This document shows, one piece after another, positions 51,463-59,871 of a DNA stretch of 64,000 nt; the first letter of the stretch is position 1; every line of letters begins with the position of its first letter. The notes under the pieces were generated by a model. It worked only from the letters and a program-made list of their open reading frames with translations. It did no database searches and had not been told where the DNA came from. The DNA is taken from NCBI GenBank assembly GCA_023701435.1, contig JAMPXB010000006.1, positions 80,548-144,547 on the forward strand, given 5' to 3'. Source of the stretch: Bacteriovoracaceae bacterium (GTDB lineage: Bacteria > Bdellovibrionota > Bacteriovoracia > Bacteriovoracales > Bacteriovoracaceae). A program made the position numbers and the translations under genes.

Positions 51463-52779
51463 AAAAGCCTCTCTCGCCCACACCTTAAATTTATCACCAC
51501 GATCCACATAATTTTTAAATTGATCAAAAGATGGAAATGCCGGAGAGAAAACTAAATTCCCTTTGAGCTTTTGCTGCTTAACCATTTCAAAAACTGTTTT
51601 TAAATCACGGCCCTCTTCGATCACAAACTCATGACCCAGTTCCTGCGCCAGTCTTTCGGTAACATCCCCGATAGTGAAAATCTTAGCAATCTTCCCTTTA
51701 TAAGGAAGAAGGTCCGGCAACAATTTATCACTCTCATTTCGGAGTTTCCCTCCCAGGATCAGATAAAGGGGCGCAGATGAATCTTTAAAGGCGTTGATGG
51801 CGGTGGTGGTGGCCAGGCTATTGGTGGATTTGGCATCGTTATAAATGCTCAGACCATCTTTTTCCAAAACATACTCCAAGCGATGGGCCACACCGGAGAA
51901 CTCGTTGATAAACTCCTGAAAAAGTTTTTGCAGTTCAGGAATTTGCAAGAGCCTTAGGACTTCCCAGGCGGCAAAGAAGTTCGCTTCATTGTGTTCTCCC
52001 TTCACTCTCGCCTGGGAAAAATCGAATTGTTTTTTAAATTCTGCAGGAAGATGACCTTTGGTGAACATCGTCCTGCCTGCAGGATGGTCTTTAATCTCAT
52101 CTAAATAAGGATTCTCCGTTCCAAGAATCAGATGATCATCCTGTTTCATATTCAAAAGCATCCTAAACTTGGCCTTGGCATAATCCTCGATTTTGTCATA
52201 GCGTTCAGAGTGATTAGGGAAAATATTTAAAATGAGACCGATCTTCGGATGAAAATCCTTGATCGTTTCAAGTTGAAAACTGGAAACCTCAATGACCGCA
52301 TAGTCGACCTTCTCTTCAGAAAGTGCTAGTTCACAATAAGGCACTCCGATATTTCCCCCACAGAAGACCTTCTTGCCGGCCTTTTTCAGGGCTTCAGCAA
52401 TCATGGTGGTGGTAGTGGTTTTTCCATTGGTGCCAGTAATGGCAATAACCGGAATATCCTGGGTTTCCCGATAGGCATATTCAATTTCTGACAGGATCGG
52501 AACACCTTTTTCGACTGCTTTTTTCAGGGCCGGATGAGTGACCGGTATTCCCGGAGAAATAACAATTTCATCCATTTTGTGAAAGTGTTGAGCAAAATCA
52601 TCTTCTGAAAAACATGAACAAGTACTGCAAAGGTCAGCCAAATGCTCACTTTCAAACCAGGTTTTAATATCCCCGCGGTTAACCACGTAGAAGTCTTGCT
52701 TGTGTTTTTTGGCCAATTTAAGGGCGGCAAGACCAGATTTTCCCATGCCGAAAATTGCGACTTTATTTATCTTATTCAT
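51448..52779 (-). CDS. murD: UDP-N-acetylmuramoylalanine--D-glutamate ligase
   Basis: Adds D-Glu to UDP-MurNAc-L-Ala in peptidoglycan precursor synthesis (cytosol). 443 residues, three Mur-ligase domains. N-terminal KVAIFGMGKSGLAALKLA, ATP loop ITGTNGKTTTT, EVSSFQLE, NIFPNHSERY with the catalytic His, SGVAHRLEYV and NDAKSTN, ending in FSPAFPSFDQFKNYVDRGDKF, the usual end block. It stands alone, outside the dcw cluster where murD usually lies. It is divergent from the METTL25-like gene with only 24 bases between. Confidence 0.95.
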   Translation of the reverse strand: MNKINKVAIFGMGKSGLAALKLAKKHKQDFYVVNRGDIKTWFESEHLADLCSTCSCFSEDDFAQHFHKMDEIVISPGIPVTHPALKKAVEKGVPILSEIEYAYRETQDIPVIAITGTNGKTTTTTMIAEALKKAGKKVFCGGNIGVPYCELALSEEKVDYAVIEVSSFQLETIKDFHPKIGLILNIFPNHSERYDKIEDYAKAKFRMLLNMKQDDHLILGTENPYLDEIKDHPAGRTMFTKGHLPAEFKKQFDFSQARVKGEHNEANFFAAWEVLRLLQIPELQKLFQEFINEFSGVAHRLEYVLEKDGLSIYNDAKSTNSLATTTAINAFKDSSAPLYLILGGKLRNESDKLLPDLLPYKGKIAKIFTIGDVTERLAQELGHEFVIEEGRDLKTVFEMVKQQKLKGNLVFSPAFPSFDQFKNYVDRGDKFKVWAREAFLATT

Positions 52780-52803
52780 AAGCTATGATACCTTCCATTC
52801 TAC

Positions 52804-54036
52804 ATGAATCACCGAGAGCGTTTTTTACAGATTCGAGATTTTTTAAAACCATATCAGGAAATATGGCAAAACGAAATCATGCTCATGTATCCAAATCCAT
52901 TAGATGCTTTTTCCCAAAACTGGATTGAAGACCTTCATCGCTTTCAGGACAAAAAAGATATCATCCGGCTGGAGAAAAAAGATGTCTTCGGGTTAATCCA
53001 GGATTCCTCGTTAATTGAGTTTTATCAGAAGATTAAAACTCTGAGCGCCCTTCCTGCCGCTCGGACTTACCCTCCTATGCCGGAGGATTCCCAAACCTGG
53101 CTTTTCATCACCCCTAAAAAACAGCACGAAATACGGCACCTGGCCCCGCATATCAATCATCTGTATCAGAAAAGGAATATTGATCAGGTAGTGGATATTG
53201 GCGGAGGCATAGGCCTTCTGGCCCAGACCCTGAATGGCCAGTATCAATTAAGGGTCGCCTCTCTGGATATGGATCCGGTTATGCAAAATACCGGTAAAGT
53301 CCGTTATGGAAAAAAACCAAAACACCCGGAGAATCAGGTTCAGTATCTGAATGTTAAAGTTGAGGACAGCGGTGAGTTTCCCAAATTAATGTCTGCCAAT
53401 GTCATGCCCATTGGTCTTCATACCTGTGGAAAACTAGCACTCGATATCATCACCGTCAGTTCTTCCAAAAAAGTACCAGTGCTGGTGAATTTCGGATGCT
53501 GCTACCATAAGCTTGATGAAGTCCCAGGACATCAGAACATATCCCTTTTTGCTAATGCCCATGAACCTCTATGGTTGAGTCAATTTGCTCTGACCCTCGC
53601 CTGCCGCGCCCATAATAGAATGAATGAAGAGGAATATGACTTTAAAGTTAAAGTGAAGCATTTCCGCTATGCCATTCATATTCTTCTTTATGAACATTAT
53701 GGGTTTACAGAACTTATCACTCTGGGGAATTCATCCCCTAAACTCTATGACCTGACTTTTGCCGACTATGTGCTCGACCAATTGAAGCGAATAAATCTTG
53801 AACCGAAGCATTCGTTTGTAGAGCTCAATGCTTTTTTTGAAAAGATTAAAACCTTAGTTGGAAAGATGCAGACGGCGGGACTTATCCGAGATGCTTTTGG
53901 ACGAGTACTGGAGACTTATCTTCTTTTAGATCGGGCCATTTATCTGGAAGAACAAGGATATCAGGTGGAAGTGGAAGAGTTCTTCCATGAAGAACTCTCC
54001 CCTCGTAATATCGGAATTACTGCAATCTTAGTTTAA
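52804..54036 (+). CDS. METTL25/RRNAD1-like SAM-dependent methyltransferase
   Basis: A 410-residue protein with the full motif series of the METTL25 (CGI-41) family, known mainly in eukaryotes: FITPKKQHEIRHLAPHI, SAM motif VVDIGGGIGLLAQTL, GLHTCGKLALDI, VNFGCCYHKL, and the C-terminal LETYLLLDRAIYLEEQGY followed by EELSPRNIGITA. The length is that of the human RRNAD1-type proteins. The family's substrate is not securely known to me; protein or RNA methylation are both possible. No Shine-Dalgarno is seen before the ATG. It overlaps speD by nine bases at the 3' ends. Confidence 0.78.
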   Translation: MNHRERFLQIRDFLKPYQEIWQNEIMLMYPNPLDAFSQNWIEDLHRFQDKKDIIRLEKKDVFGLIQDSSLIEFYQKIKTLSALPAARTYPPMPEDSQTWLFITPKKQHEIRHLAPHINHLYQKRNIDQVVDIGGGIGLLAQTLNGQYQLRVASLDMDPVMQNTGKVRYGKKPKHPENQVQYLNVKVEDSGEFPKLMSANVMPIGLHTCGKLALDIITVSSSKKVPVLVNFGCCYHKLDEVPGHQNISLFANAHEPLWLSQFALTLACRAHNRMNEEEYDFKVKVKHFRYAIHILLYEHYGFTELITLGNSSPKLYDLTFADYVLDQLKRINLEPKHSFVELNAFFEKIKTLVGKMQTAGLIRDAFGRVLETYLLLDRAIYLEEQGYQVEVEEFFHEELSPRNIGITAILV

Positions 54037-54822
54037 GTGGAAAACTTCTCTCATCTCTTGATTAAGAAGCTTCATTTTATGATCGATATCCGGATGATTA
54101 CGATCATTTGGATCCAATAGATAATTCTCTGGCCCCATTGGCTTGATCATTAACTTCGTCTGCCAGATATTGTCGTGAGCAATGTTGATGTCCTGACGGT
54201 ACTGGTAAAGATCCAGAGTCTCTTTCTTAATGAAATCCTGTATCGAGTTGAAATAATGGTCGTTATAAATCTTCTTACCATTTTCCAGACGAGTATAACC
54301 GCGAACAACGTAATCAATGTAGACCACGTCACACTCAAATACTTCAAACATATAGTTTAGAGCATTCAAAGGAATGATGTCCCCACAAGTGGCCACGTCC
54401 AGGTCCAGACGGAAAGTACAAATACCTTCTGGATCCGAAGCATCCGGATAAGTGTGAGTGGTAATATGAGATTTATCCAAATGCATCTTCACTGAAGCCG
54501 AAGCATGGGCAGTGGTAGCAGTCGCTGTTGTAGTCTCTTCCCATTTTCCGCCCTTGATGTCTGACATCAAAGTCATGGTAGAAGCACCTACTGGCTCATA
54601 ATCCTGAACTGTTTCAGAAAGAATATTGGCCTCAATGATTTTGCACACGTTTCTGGCAATCTCGCTGATATTCTTGGCGCAATATTTTGTATGAATATAG
54701 TTAATATAGTCCTGCTTCTGCTTTTCATTCATAGCAATGCAGAAGTCGTAAAAGTTAAACGACAAAATTTTCGTCAAATTATTAAACCCGGAAAGCTTAA
54801 TAGTTTCCTGTATTTTGTTCAT
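54028..54822 (-). CDS. speD: S-adenosylmethionine decarboxylase, E. coli (SpeD) type
   Basis: Makes decarboxylated SAM for spermidine synthesis. 264 residues, the class 1A form. Seen: KLSGFNNLTKILSFNFYDFC, QDYEPVGAS, the self-cleavage site HLDKSHI (pyruvoyl made from Ser118), THTYPDASDPEGICTFRLD and STCG-like ATCGDIIPLNALNYM. A Thr/Ala/Ser-rich insert lies just before the cleavage site and has a different sequence in E. coli. No speE is near. GAGGGC precedes the ATG. Confidence 0.94.
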   Translation of the reverse strand: MNKIQETIKLSGFNNLTKILSFNFYDFCIAMNEKQKQDYINYIHTKYCAKNISEIARNVCKIIEANILSETVQDYEPVGASTMTLMSDIKGGKWEETTTATATTAHASASVKMHLDKSHITTHTYPDASDPEGICTFRLDLDVATCGDIIPLNALNYMFEVFECDVVYIDYVVRGYTRLENGKKIYNDHYFNSIQDFIKKETLDLYQYRQDINIAHDNIWQTKLMIKPMGPENYLLDPNDRNHPDIDHKMKLLNQEMREVFHLN

Positions 54823-54881
54823 GATTAGCCCTCACAAAAAAATTAGAGCCTGTTATAGGGAATATCAGGGGGTATGACAAG

Positions 54882-54916
54882 AAAAAAGGGCCCAAAGCGT
54901 TAACTCGGGCCCCTTT
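54882..54916 (-). terminator. Rho-independent terminator of mdh
   Basis: On the minus strand, AAAGGGGCCC pairs with GGGCCCTTTT (ten pairs, one G-T) followed by TTTTTC, about a dozen bases after the mdh stop. Confidence 0.88.
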
Positions 54917-54927
54917 GAGTAATTATC

Positions 54928-55917
54928 TTAGATTAGGTTTAAAGATTTTACAGCATCTCGCTCGCTACGAAGTTCATCGATAGTGAGTTTGAACTTCTCC
55001 TGACCGAAATCATTGTGCTTGAGACCTTCAACCACCTTGATTTTCCCGCCTTCTACACGGCAAGGATATGAGCAAATAAGGCCCTTATCTACGCCATATT
55101 CACCATTTGAAGCCAGACACATAGAAAATGTCTCAAGAGCTGGGGTTTCAGTAACAAGGTTACGGATACCATCAACTACTGCATTTGCGGCAGAAGCTGC
55201 TGAAGAAGCTCCACGGGCCTTAATAATAGCAGCTCCACGTTGCTGAACAGTTTTAATGAAATCACCCTTTAACCATTCAAGATCTGAGATGACATCAATT
55301 ACATGTTTGCCATTGATGGTTGCATTATAAAAATCAGGATATTGAGTAGCTGAGTGGTTACCCCAAATAGTCATATTCTTCACGGCCACAACATCAACGC
55401 CGGCCTTTTGGGCAAGCTGAGTTTTAGCACGGTTTTCATCAAGAGTTGTCATAGCAAAGAAGCGGTCAGAAGGAATGCCCTTGGCATTGCTCATAGCGAT
55501 CAAAGCATTAGTATTGCAAGGGTTACCAACAACAAACACTCTTACATCTGAAGCAGCACTCTTCTCAACAGCTTTTGCTTGAGCAGTGAAGATACCGCCG
55601 TTGATTTTAAGTAGATCAGCACGCTCCATACCCTCTTTACGAGGAACAGAACCTACACAGACGACCCAGTTAGCATCTTTGAATGCTGTATTGAGGTCAG
55701 AAGTTAAAACGATATTTTTTAACAATGGGAAGGCACAGTCTTCTAGCTCCATTGCCACCCCTTTAAGGGCAGGAAGGGCCTGTTCTAGCTCAAGAAGCTG
55801 AAGTTCAACTTCTGTATCACCACCGAACATCTGACCAGAAGCAATTCTAAAAAGTAAGGCATATCCAATTTGTCCGGCAGCACCAGTGACTGCAACTTTG
55901 ACTCTTTTTTTGCTCAT
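54928..55917 (-). CDS. mdh: Malate dehydrogenase (NAD)
   Basis: Citric-acid-cycle enzyme, malate to oxaloacetate. 329 residues, of the cytosolic-type/LDH-unlike group (starts [21 protein letters not shown], as in Burkholderia-type Mdh). Substrate-site arginines are in [13 protein letters not shown]; the active His is in [25 protein letters not shown] and MTTLDENRA are typical. GGGAGG precedes the ATG. It works with the SdhCAB operon elsewhere in the window in an oxidative cycle. Codon use points to good expression. Confidence 0.96.
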   Translation of the reverse strand: MSKKRVKVAVTGAAGQIGYALLFRIASGQMFGGDTEVELQLLELEQALPALKGVAMELEDCAFPLLKNIVLTSDLNTAFKDANWVVCVGSVPRKEGMERADLLKINGGIFTAQAKAVEKSAASDVRVFVVGNPCNTNALIAMSNAKGIPSDRFFAMTTLDENRAKTQLAQKAGVDVVAVKNMTIWGNHSATQYPDFYNATINGKHVIDVISDLEWLKGDFIKTVQQRGAAIIKARGASSAASAANAVVDGIRNLVTETPALETFSMCLASNGEYGVDKGLICSYPCRVEGGKIKVVEGLKHNDFGQEKFKLTIDELRSERDAVKSLNLI

Positions 55918-55999
55918 AACAAGCCTCCCAAACGTGAGTTAATTAATGGGGTTATTATAGTGGAAAACGGCCTGATTCTCACCTTTTATTCGTCTCGCC

Positions 56000-56029
56000 T
56001 AGACAAAATCTTATTATGAAGCATAGTAT
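56000..56029 (+). promoter_or_regulatory. Candidate promoter for the RG-rich protein gene
   Basis: TAGACA and TAGTAT separated by 18 bases, ending 34 bases before the GTG start, in the 145-base divergent gap with mdh. Matches to consensus are partial. Confidence 0.3.
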
Positions 56030-56062
56030 TAAGACTAAAAAAGTTTTTACCTCGAGGTAACT

Positions 56063-56722
56063 GTGCAGGATTCACAGAATAGATCAAATAATCAAGGCGG
56101 AAGCGGTAGTAGTAACCGTCGTAGACGCTACCGTGGCAACCGCAGCAGTGGCGGTGGTGGCCAACCAGGGGGAAATCCTCCACAAGAGGGCCAATCCCGC
56201 AATACGCCCGCTCCAAGACCTGCCTCAGCCGGTCCGAAGCCAGCGTCAGCTGAAAACCGAAACCGTTCTCATCAAGCAAGTGCCCGGCCTCGTCGGGGCA
56301 ATGGTCGTGTCCTCACCACCAATCAAGTACTGGTGAAGTACGATAACCTACTTGAACAGCATCTTATTACCCGTAGAAAGTATTATGAATACTTCAATCG
56401 CGTGGATGATCGTCAGCTTTATAAGCTTGAAAAGAATTTTTTCGACAGTATTGAGCACCTACGCCGGTTTGAGGCAAACCTCGAACCTTGGCAGCGGGAA
56501 GCCCTGGAAAAACGCAAAACAGAGCGCTATAGGCTCGATTTAACCTATTCCGGTAACCATGGGTTGGATCCTCTCGAAGCGAAGGTTGAAGTTACTCCGG
56601 AAGAAATAGAAGATCCGCATTTTAAAGAATCACAGAAAGAAGCTTTCCAAGAGTACAAAGAAGACACAGAAGAATCAGTTGGGACTTTTGAAGACTATCT
56701 AAAATTAAAAGGTCAGGCATAG
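56063..56722 (+). CDS. Hypothetical protein with disordered Arg/Gly-rich N-terminus
   Basis: A 219-residue cytosolic protein. The first 75 residues are Gly/Ser/Arg/Asn/Pro-rich (for example SNRRRRYRGNRSSGGGGQPGG), a low-complexity RNA-binding-like tail. Residues 85-165 are helical and charged (VLVKYDNLLEQHLITRRKYYEYF). The C-terminus is acidic. No family recognised. GTG start with CGAGGTAACT upstream. Resembles accessory RNA-binding proteins seen in Bdellovibrio-like genomes, an inference from composition only. A hairpin overlaps its stop codon. Confidence 0.75.
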   Translation: MQDSQNRSNNQGGSGSSNRRRRYRGNRSSGGGGQPGGNPPQEGQSRNTPAPRPASAGPKPASAENRNRSHQASARPRRGNGRVLTTNQVLVKYDNLLEQHLITRRKYYEYFNRVDDRQLYKLEKNFFDSIEHLRRFEANLEPWQREALEKRKTERYRLDLTYSGNHGLDPLEAKVEVTPEEIEDPHFKESQKEAFQEYKEDTEESVGTFEDYLKLKGQA

Positions 56723-56731
56723 CCTGACCTT
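56709..56731 (+). terminator. Hairpin over the stop codon, weak terminator
   Basis: A perfect ten-base stem AAGGTCAGGC/GCCTGACCTT with a three-base loop that holds the first bases of the TAG stop. Only a short T/C tract follows, so termination would be inefficient; it may instead stabilise the transcript end. Confidence 0.5.
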
Positions 56732-56767
56732 CTTCACTATCTATTTGTAAAAAATAATTTCGATGAA

Positions 56768-57112
56768 TTAGTTTCCGTCAGTTCCTGTGGACAGGAATTG
56801 AGAACCCATAGCAGCTGGCTGTACTTCTGCTTTATCTTTCTTTGAAGGCTTAATATTGAAAAGGTAATTATTAAGAGTTTCCTCTTGATCCTTCAAAATA
56901 GCAGTCTTCAATTCTTCTGCAGAAATATCTAAAACTTCTGAAACCTTTCGAAGCATTTTCAATGGAATGTTACAAAGAGCACGTTCAACGTTAGAAATAA
57001 ATTGACCGTTCTTATAACCAAGGAGATGGGAAAGTTCAGATTGAGAATAACCCTTCGGATGATTCATTCTTTTCGTACGAATAAGCTGAGCAATGTTCTT
57101 AAAGCAACGCAT
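56768..57112 (-). CDS. XRE-type helix-turn-helix regulator
   Basis: A 114-residue protein with an N-terminal HTH_3/XRE domain: FKNIAQLIRTKRMNHPKGYSQSELSHLLGYKNGQFISNVERALCNIPLKMLRKVSEVLDI in order (quoted here as the region of residues 5-64). Turn residues and hydrophobic spacing are those of the Cro/CI fold, with an ISNVER recognition helix. A short charged tail follows. No target is evident; the closest operator-like dyad in the window is upstream of the response regulator at 58.36 kb. It is transcribed away from xthA, sharing a 130-base divergent region. Confidence 0.88.
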   Translation of the reverse strand: MRCFKNIAQLIRTKRMNHPKGYSQSELSHLLGYKNGQFISNVERALCNIPLKMLRKVSEVLDISAEELKTAILKDQEETLNNYLFNIKPSKKDKAEVQPAAMGSQFLSTGTDGN

Positions 57113-57244
57113 GTGTTCTCCGTCTAGGTTGTGGCGAGAATCAAAATAATATTCATTTTTCTTAGAATGTCATTCACCATTCATAAAAAAATTATTATCT
57201 ATCTTATCGGACCATTTATTTTGAAACTAACGGGGAAAAATTTT

Positions 57245-58006
57245 ATGAAGCTGATTTCGTGGAACGTCAATGGCATACGCTCTGTATACAACAAAGGATT
57301 TCTTGAATGGTTCGCTAGGGAATCACCAGATATCGTATGCCTACAAGAGACCAAAGCTGATTTCGAGCAGTTTCCCTTGGAAATCCGAGAGATGAAAGAG
57401 CATGAAATTTTTCATAGTTCTGCTGAAAAAAAAGGATATTCCGGAGTGGCCACTTTTTCTCGGTCGAAAATCCTTGACACTAAAAAAATTGAAAAACATT
57501 GCTTTGATTCCGAAGGAAGAGTTCTCATTCACGAATTAAATGATTTTTTCCTTTTAAATTGCTATTTCCCCAATGGGCAACGTGATCATAATCGTGTTCC
57601 ATTTAAACTTGAATTCTGTGACGATATTCTGAACAAAATGGAAGAGCTAAAAAAAATCAAACCAATCATCATCACCGGCGACTTTAATACTGCTCATTCT
57701 GAAATTGATCTTGCCAACCCAAAAACAAATCAAAAAACAACGGGCTTTCTACCGAATGAAAGAGCCTGGATGGATAAATTTATTCAGGCCGGATACATCG
57801 ATATTTACCGTCATCTTAATCCGGGAAAAACCGGGGCCTATACATGGTGGAGCAATCGTCCGGGAGTAAGAGATAGAAATATCGGATGGAGAATTGATTA
57901 TTTCTTTATCACTCCGGAACTGCTGCCTAAGGTGAAGAGTGCTTCTATCCAACCAGAGGTGAAAGGATCAGATCATTGTCCTATTGTTCTCGAACTAGAC
58001 CTTTAA
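57245..58006 (+). CDS. xthA: Exodeoxyribonuclease III
   Basis: AP endonuclease and 3' repair exonuclease of base-excision repair. 253 residues. Seen: ISWNVNGIRS, CLQETKAD, SGVATFSR, ITGDFNTAHS, WRIDYFFITP and SDHCPIVLEL, all catalytic blocks of the xth family. ATG 57245 (GGGGA eight bases upstream) is the natural start; the frame upstream of it encodes no conserved residues. Its last 12 bases overlap the response regulator gene in the opposite direction. Confidence 0.96.
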   Translation: MKLISWNVNGIRSVYNKGFLEWFARESPDIVCLQETKADFEQFPLEIREMKEHEIFHSSAEKKGYSGVATFSRSKILDTKKIEKHCFDSEGRVLIHELNDFFLLNCYFPNGQRDHNRVPFKLEFCDDILNKMEELKKIKPIIITGDFNTAHSEIDLANPKTNQKTTGFLPNERAWMDKFIQAGYIDIYRHLNPGKTGAYTWWSNRPGVRDRNIGWRIDYFFITPELLPKVKSASIQPEVKGSDHCPIVLELDL

Positions 58007-58348
58007 TAAATTTTTTACAGTTGAAATCAGTTCCTGAAAGTTAAGAGGCTTATAGATCACCAGATCATAGTCGGCCTCTTCGGGAGATTTCTCGAGATTT
58101 CCTGTAACCAGAATTAGCTTTCCCCGGAAGTGGCCTTGATTCTTGATAATTTGAAAGAGTTGATAGCCGCTTCCATGAGGCATTTTGGCATCAGAGATGA
58201 TGAGATCATACTTTTGCTTTTGTATGAGTTCGACAGCTTGATTAAAATCAGCACAGGTTTCAAGAACAAGGTCCTCGTCTTGAAAGAAACTGGCCGCCAG
58301 TTCCAGTAGATCAACCTCATCATCAACATAGAGAATACGTGACTTCAT
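57995..58348 (-). CDS. Single-domain response regulator (CheY-like)
   Basis: A 117-residue receiver domain without output domain. Acid pocket VDDE at 8-11, phospho-acceptor Asp53 in LIISDAKMP, Thr82 in LVTGN, Lys100 in VIYKPLN: all switch residues are present. It would signal by binding a partner, as CheY does. No kinase is in the window. AGAGG precedes the ATG; an 11-bp inverted repeat lies just upstream. Confidence 0.93.
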   Translation of the reverse strand: MKSRILYVDDEVDLLELAASFFQDEDLVLETCADFNQAVELIQKQKYDLIISDAKMPHGSGYQLFQIIKNQGHFRGKLILVTGNLEKSPEEADYDLVIYKPLNFQELISTVKNLLKV

Positions 58349-58361
58349 AAACCTCTTTTGA

Positions 58362-58392
58362 CAAAACCAAGGATATTATGACCTTGGTTTTG
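58362..58392. repeat. 11-bp perfect inverted repeat upstream of the response regulator
   Basis: CAAAACCAAGG and CCTTGGTTTTG with a nine-base AT-rich spacer, fourteen bases before the response-regulator start. It could be an operator dyad or an RNA hairpin. It has no strong T tract in either direction. Confidence 0.75.
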
Positions 58393-58415
58393 CTTTCTCC
58401 ATAAGGAGTATCGAG

Positions 58416-58532
58416 GTGACCCGTAACATCCGGTGCTTACGCCATTTTCCTAAGCTCCATTTTCTGACGAGCATTGGGAGAAATGCCAAATTTAAGTGGC
58501 TGCAGTCCTATAAGGACTGCCCATTAAAATAA
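58416..58532 (+). CDS. Possible small basic protein, 38 aa (doubtful)
   Basis: A GTG frame with AAGGAG seven bases upstream, encoding a basic peptide (13 Lys/Arg of 38; ends WLQSYKDCPLK). It lies opposite the last 25 bases of guaD. No family, no membrane segment. The good ribosome site is the only strong argument, so the call is weak. The rest of the 160-base gap shows nothing else. Confidence 0.25.
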   Translation: MTRNIRCLRHFPKLHFLTSIGRNAKFKWLQSYKDCPLK

Positions 58533-59815
58533 ACATTTGTCACTAAATCCTCGTATTTCTCACGGTTTTTACTATGTGGCTTAATGATCATTTCGAGTGC
58601 TGTTTCAGCATTCTCTGGAAACTTCTTCGCTGGCATAGGTACGACAATAAAGCTTGCCTCTTTGCCTTTGTTTAAGTTCCCTGAAGTTTTGCCTTTGCCT
58701 AAAATTTGGGCACCAGCAAGTGTCGAACGATAGAGGGCCTTGGTATAAGTTGCACTTTTGTGGCCCTTCTTCTGATGCTGATTCACAAAACTTCTCATGA
58801 CATCAAACATGGAGAGGAATGGACCGCCGCCAATATCAGAACCGAGCGCCCATTTCACTTTTGCTTTTTCAATTTTCTTAAAATCAAACAATCCAGAACC
58901 GAGTCCTTTCTCTTTAAGAGGAGCATTAGAAGTCGGACAGTGAATGATGGAAGTTTTTGTTTTACTCAGGATCGCTAGCTCCTTGCCGGACAAATGAATT
59001 CCATGTCCCATAAGAGAGCGCTCACCAAGCATGCCGGTTTTTTGATAAATTTCAGTATAACTTTTAACTTTTTCAAATCCTGGAAGCTTCTTGTAAATAG
59101 AAAGAACGAAGTCAATTTCCTGAGGAGTTTCTGACAAATGCGTTTGCTTAAAACATTTTGCTTTGTCGGCCATCTTACTTCCCTCCGACATCACTTTTGG
59201 TGTGGTCGTAATGGCGAATCTTGGAGTAAAGCAATGCTTGGTTCCATGTTTGGCAATCAAGCGTTTAGTAAGTTTCAGTGATTCATCTTCCGTCTGTGTC
59301 AGCTCTTCCGGAGAATACATGTTCATAAGTACGTTACCAATGACGAAGTGACCCTTCGCTCTTTTCATGGCAGCGTCAACAGCATGTTCATGAATAGAAC
59401 TATAACAAGCACCACCCAAAGTACCGTGCTTCACAAGCTTGTTAAAAAATTTCTCAGCTCGCTCTTGAGCGTATTTTTTATCTTTAAATTTCATCTCGGT
59501 AGGGAATGTATACTTTTCAAGCCAACCTAGAAGGGAGTCCTTAGGCATTTCTCTTACGTCATCCTGCACCCAATGAAAGTGCATATCATAAAAACCCGGC
59601 ATAATGAGTGAGTGACCAAAATCAGTCGTATTCTTCTTGGTCATAACAGAAGCGTATTTTTTTACACCTTTCTCTAGCGGAAGAAGATCTTTGACCTTTG
59701 CGTTTTTTCCTGTTCCTTCAAGAACGAGCATACCGTGAGCATAGAAGTCACAGTCCTTGTCATCTTGCGGGTTTAAAATTGTTCCAATAAAAAATTTAAG
59801 TTTTTGCATTGCCAC
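58508..59815 (-). CDS. guaD: Guanine deaminase (amidohydrolase family)
   Basis: Hydrolyses guanine to xanthine and ammonia in purine salvage. 435 residues. Seen: LIMPGFYDMHFHW (zinc His pair), LLGWLEKYTFPTEM, KHCFTPRFAITTTP, KQTHLSETPQEI, GHGIHLSGKEL, IHCPTSNAPLKE and ALGSDIGGGPFLSMFDVMR, the usual guanine deaminase blocks. GTG start with AAGGAAG five bases upstream; an ATG two codons later is an alternative. It is divergent from the nfeD gene with 56 bases between. Confidence 0.9.
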   Translation of the reverse strand: MAMQKLKFFIGTILNPQDDKDCDFYAHGMLVLEGTGKNAKVKDLLPLEKGVKKYASVMTKKNTTDFGHSLIMPGFYDMHFHWVQDDVREMPKDSLLGWLEKYTFPTEMKFKDKKYAQERAEKFFNKLVKHGTLGGACYSSIHEHAVDAAMKRAKGHFVIGNVLMNMYSPEELTQTEDESLKLTKRLIAKHGTKHCFTPRFAITTTPKVMSEGSKMADKAKCFKQTHLSETPQEIDFVLSIYKKLPGFEKVKSYTEIYQKTGMLGERSLMGHGIHLSGKELAILSKTKTSIIHCPTSNAPLKEKGLGSGLFDFKKIEKAKVKWALGSDIGGGPFLSMFDVMRSFVNQHQKKGHKSATYTKALYRSTLAGAQILGKGKTSGNLNKGKEASFIVVPMPAKKFPENAETALEMIIKPHSKNREKYEDLVTNVYFNGQSL

Positions 59816-59871
59816 AGATTCTTCCTTTTAACTTGTCCCCGCTTGATTTTTTATCTAACCTTAGAGGACTT

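Noticed and set aside
58502..58520. Perfect hairpin GCAGTCCT/AGGACTGC over the guaD stop codon as a terminator
   Set aside because: No T tract follows in either direction; kept only as a curiosity.
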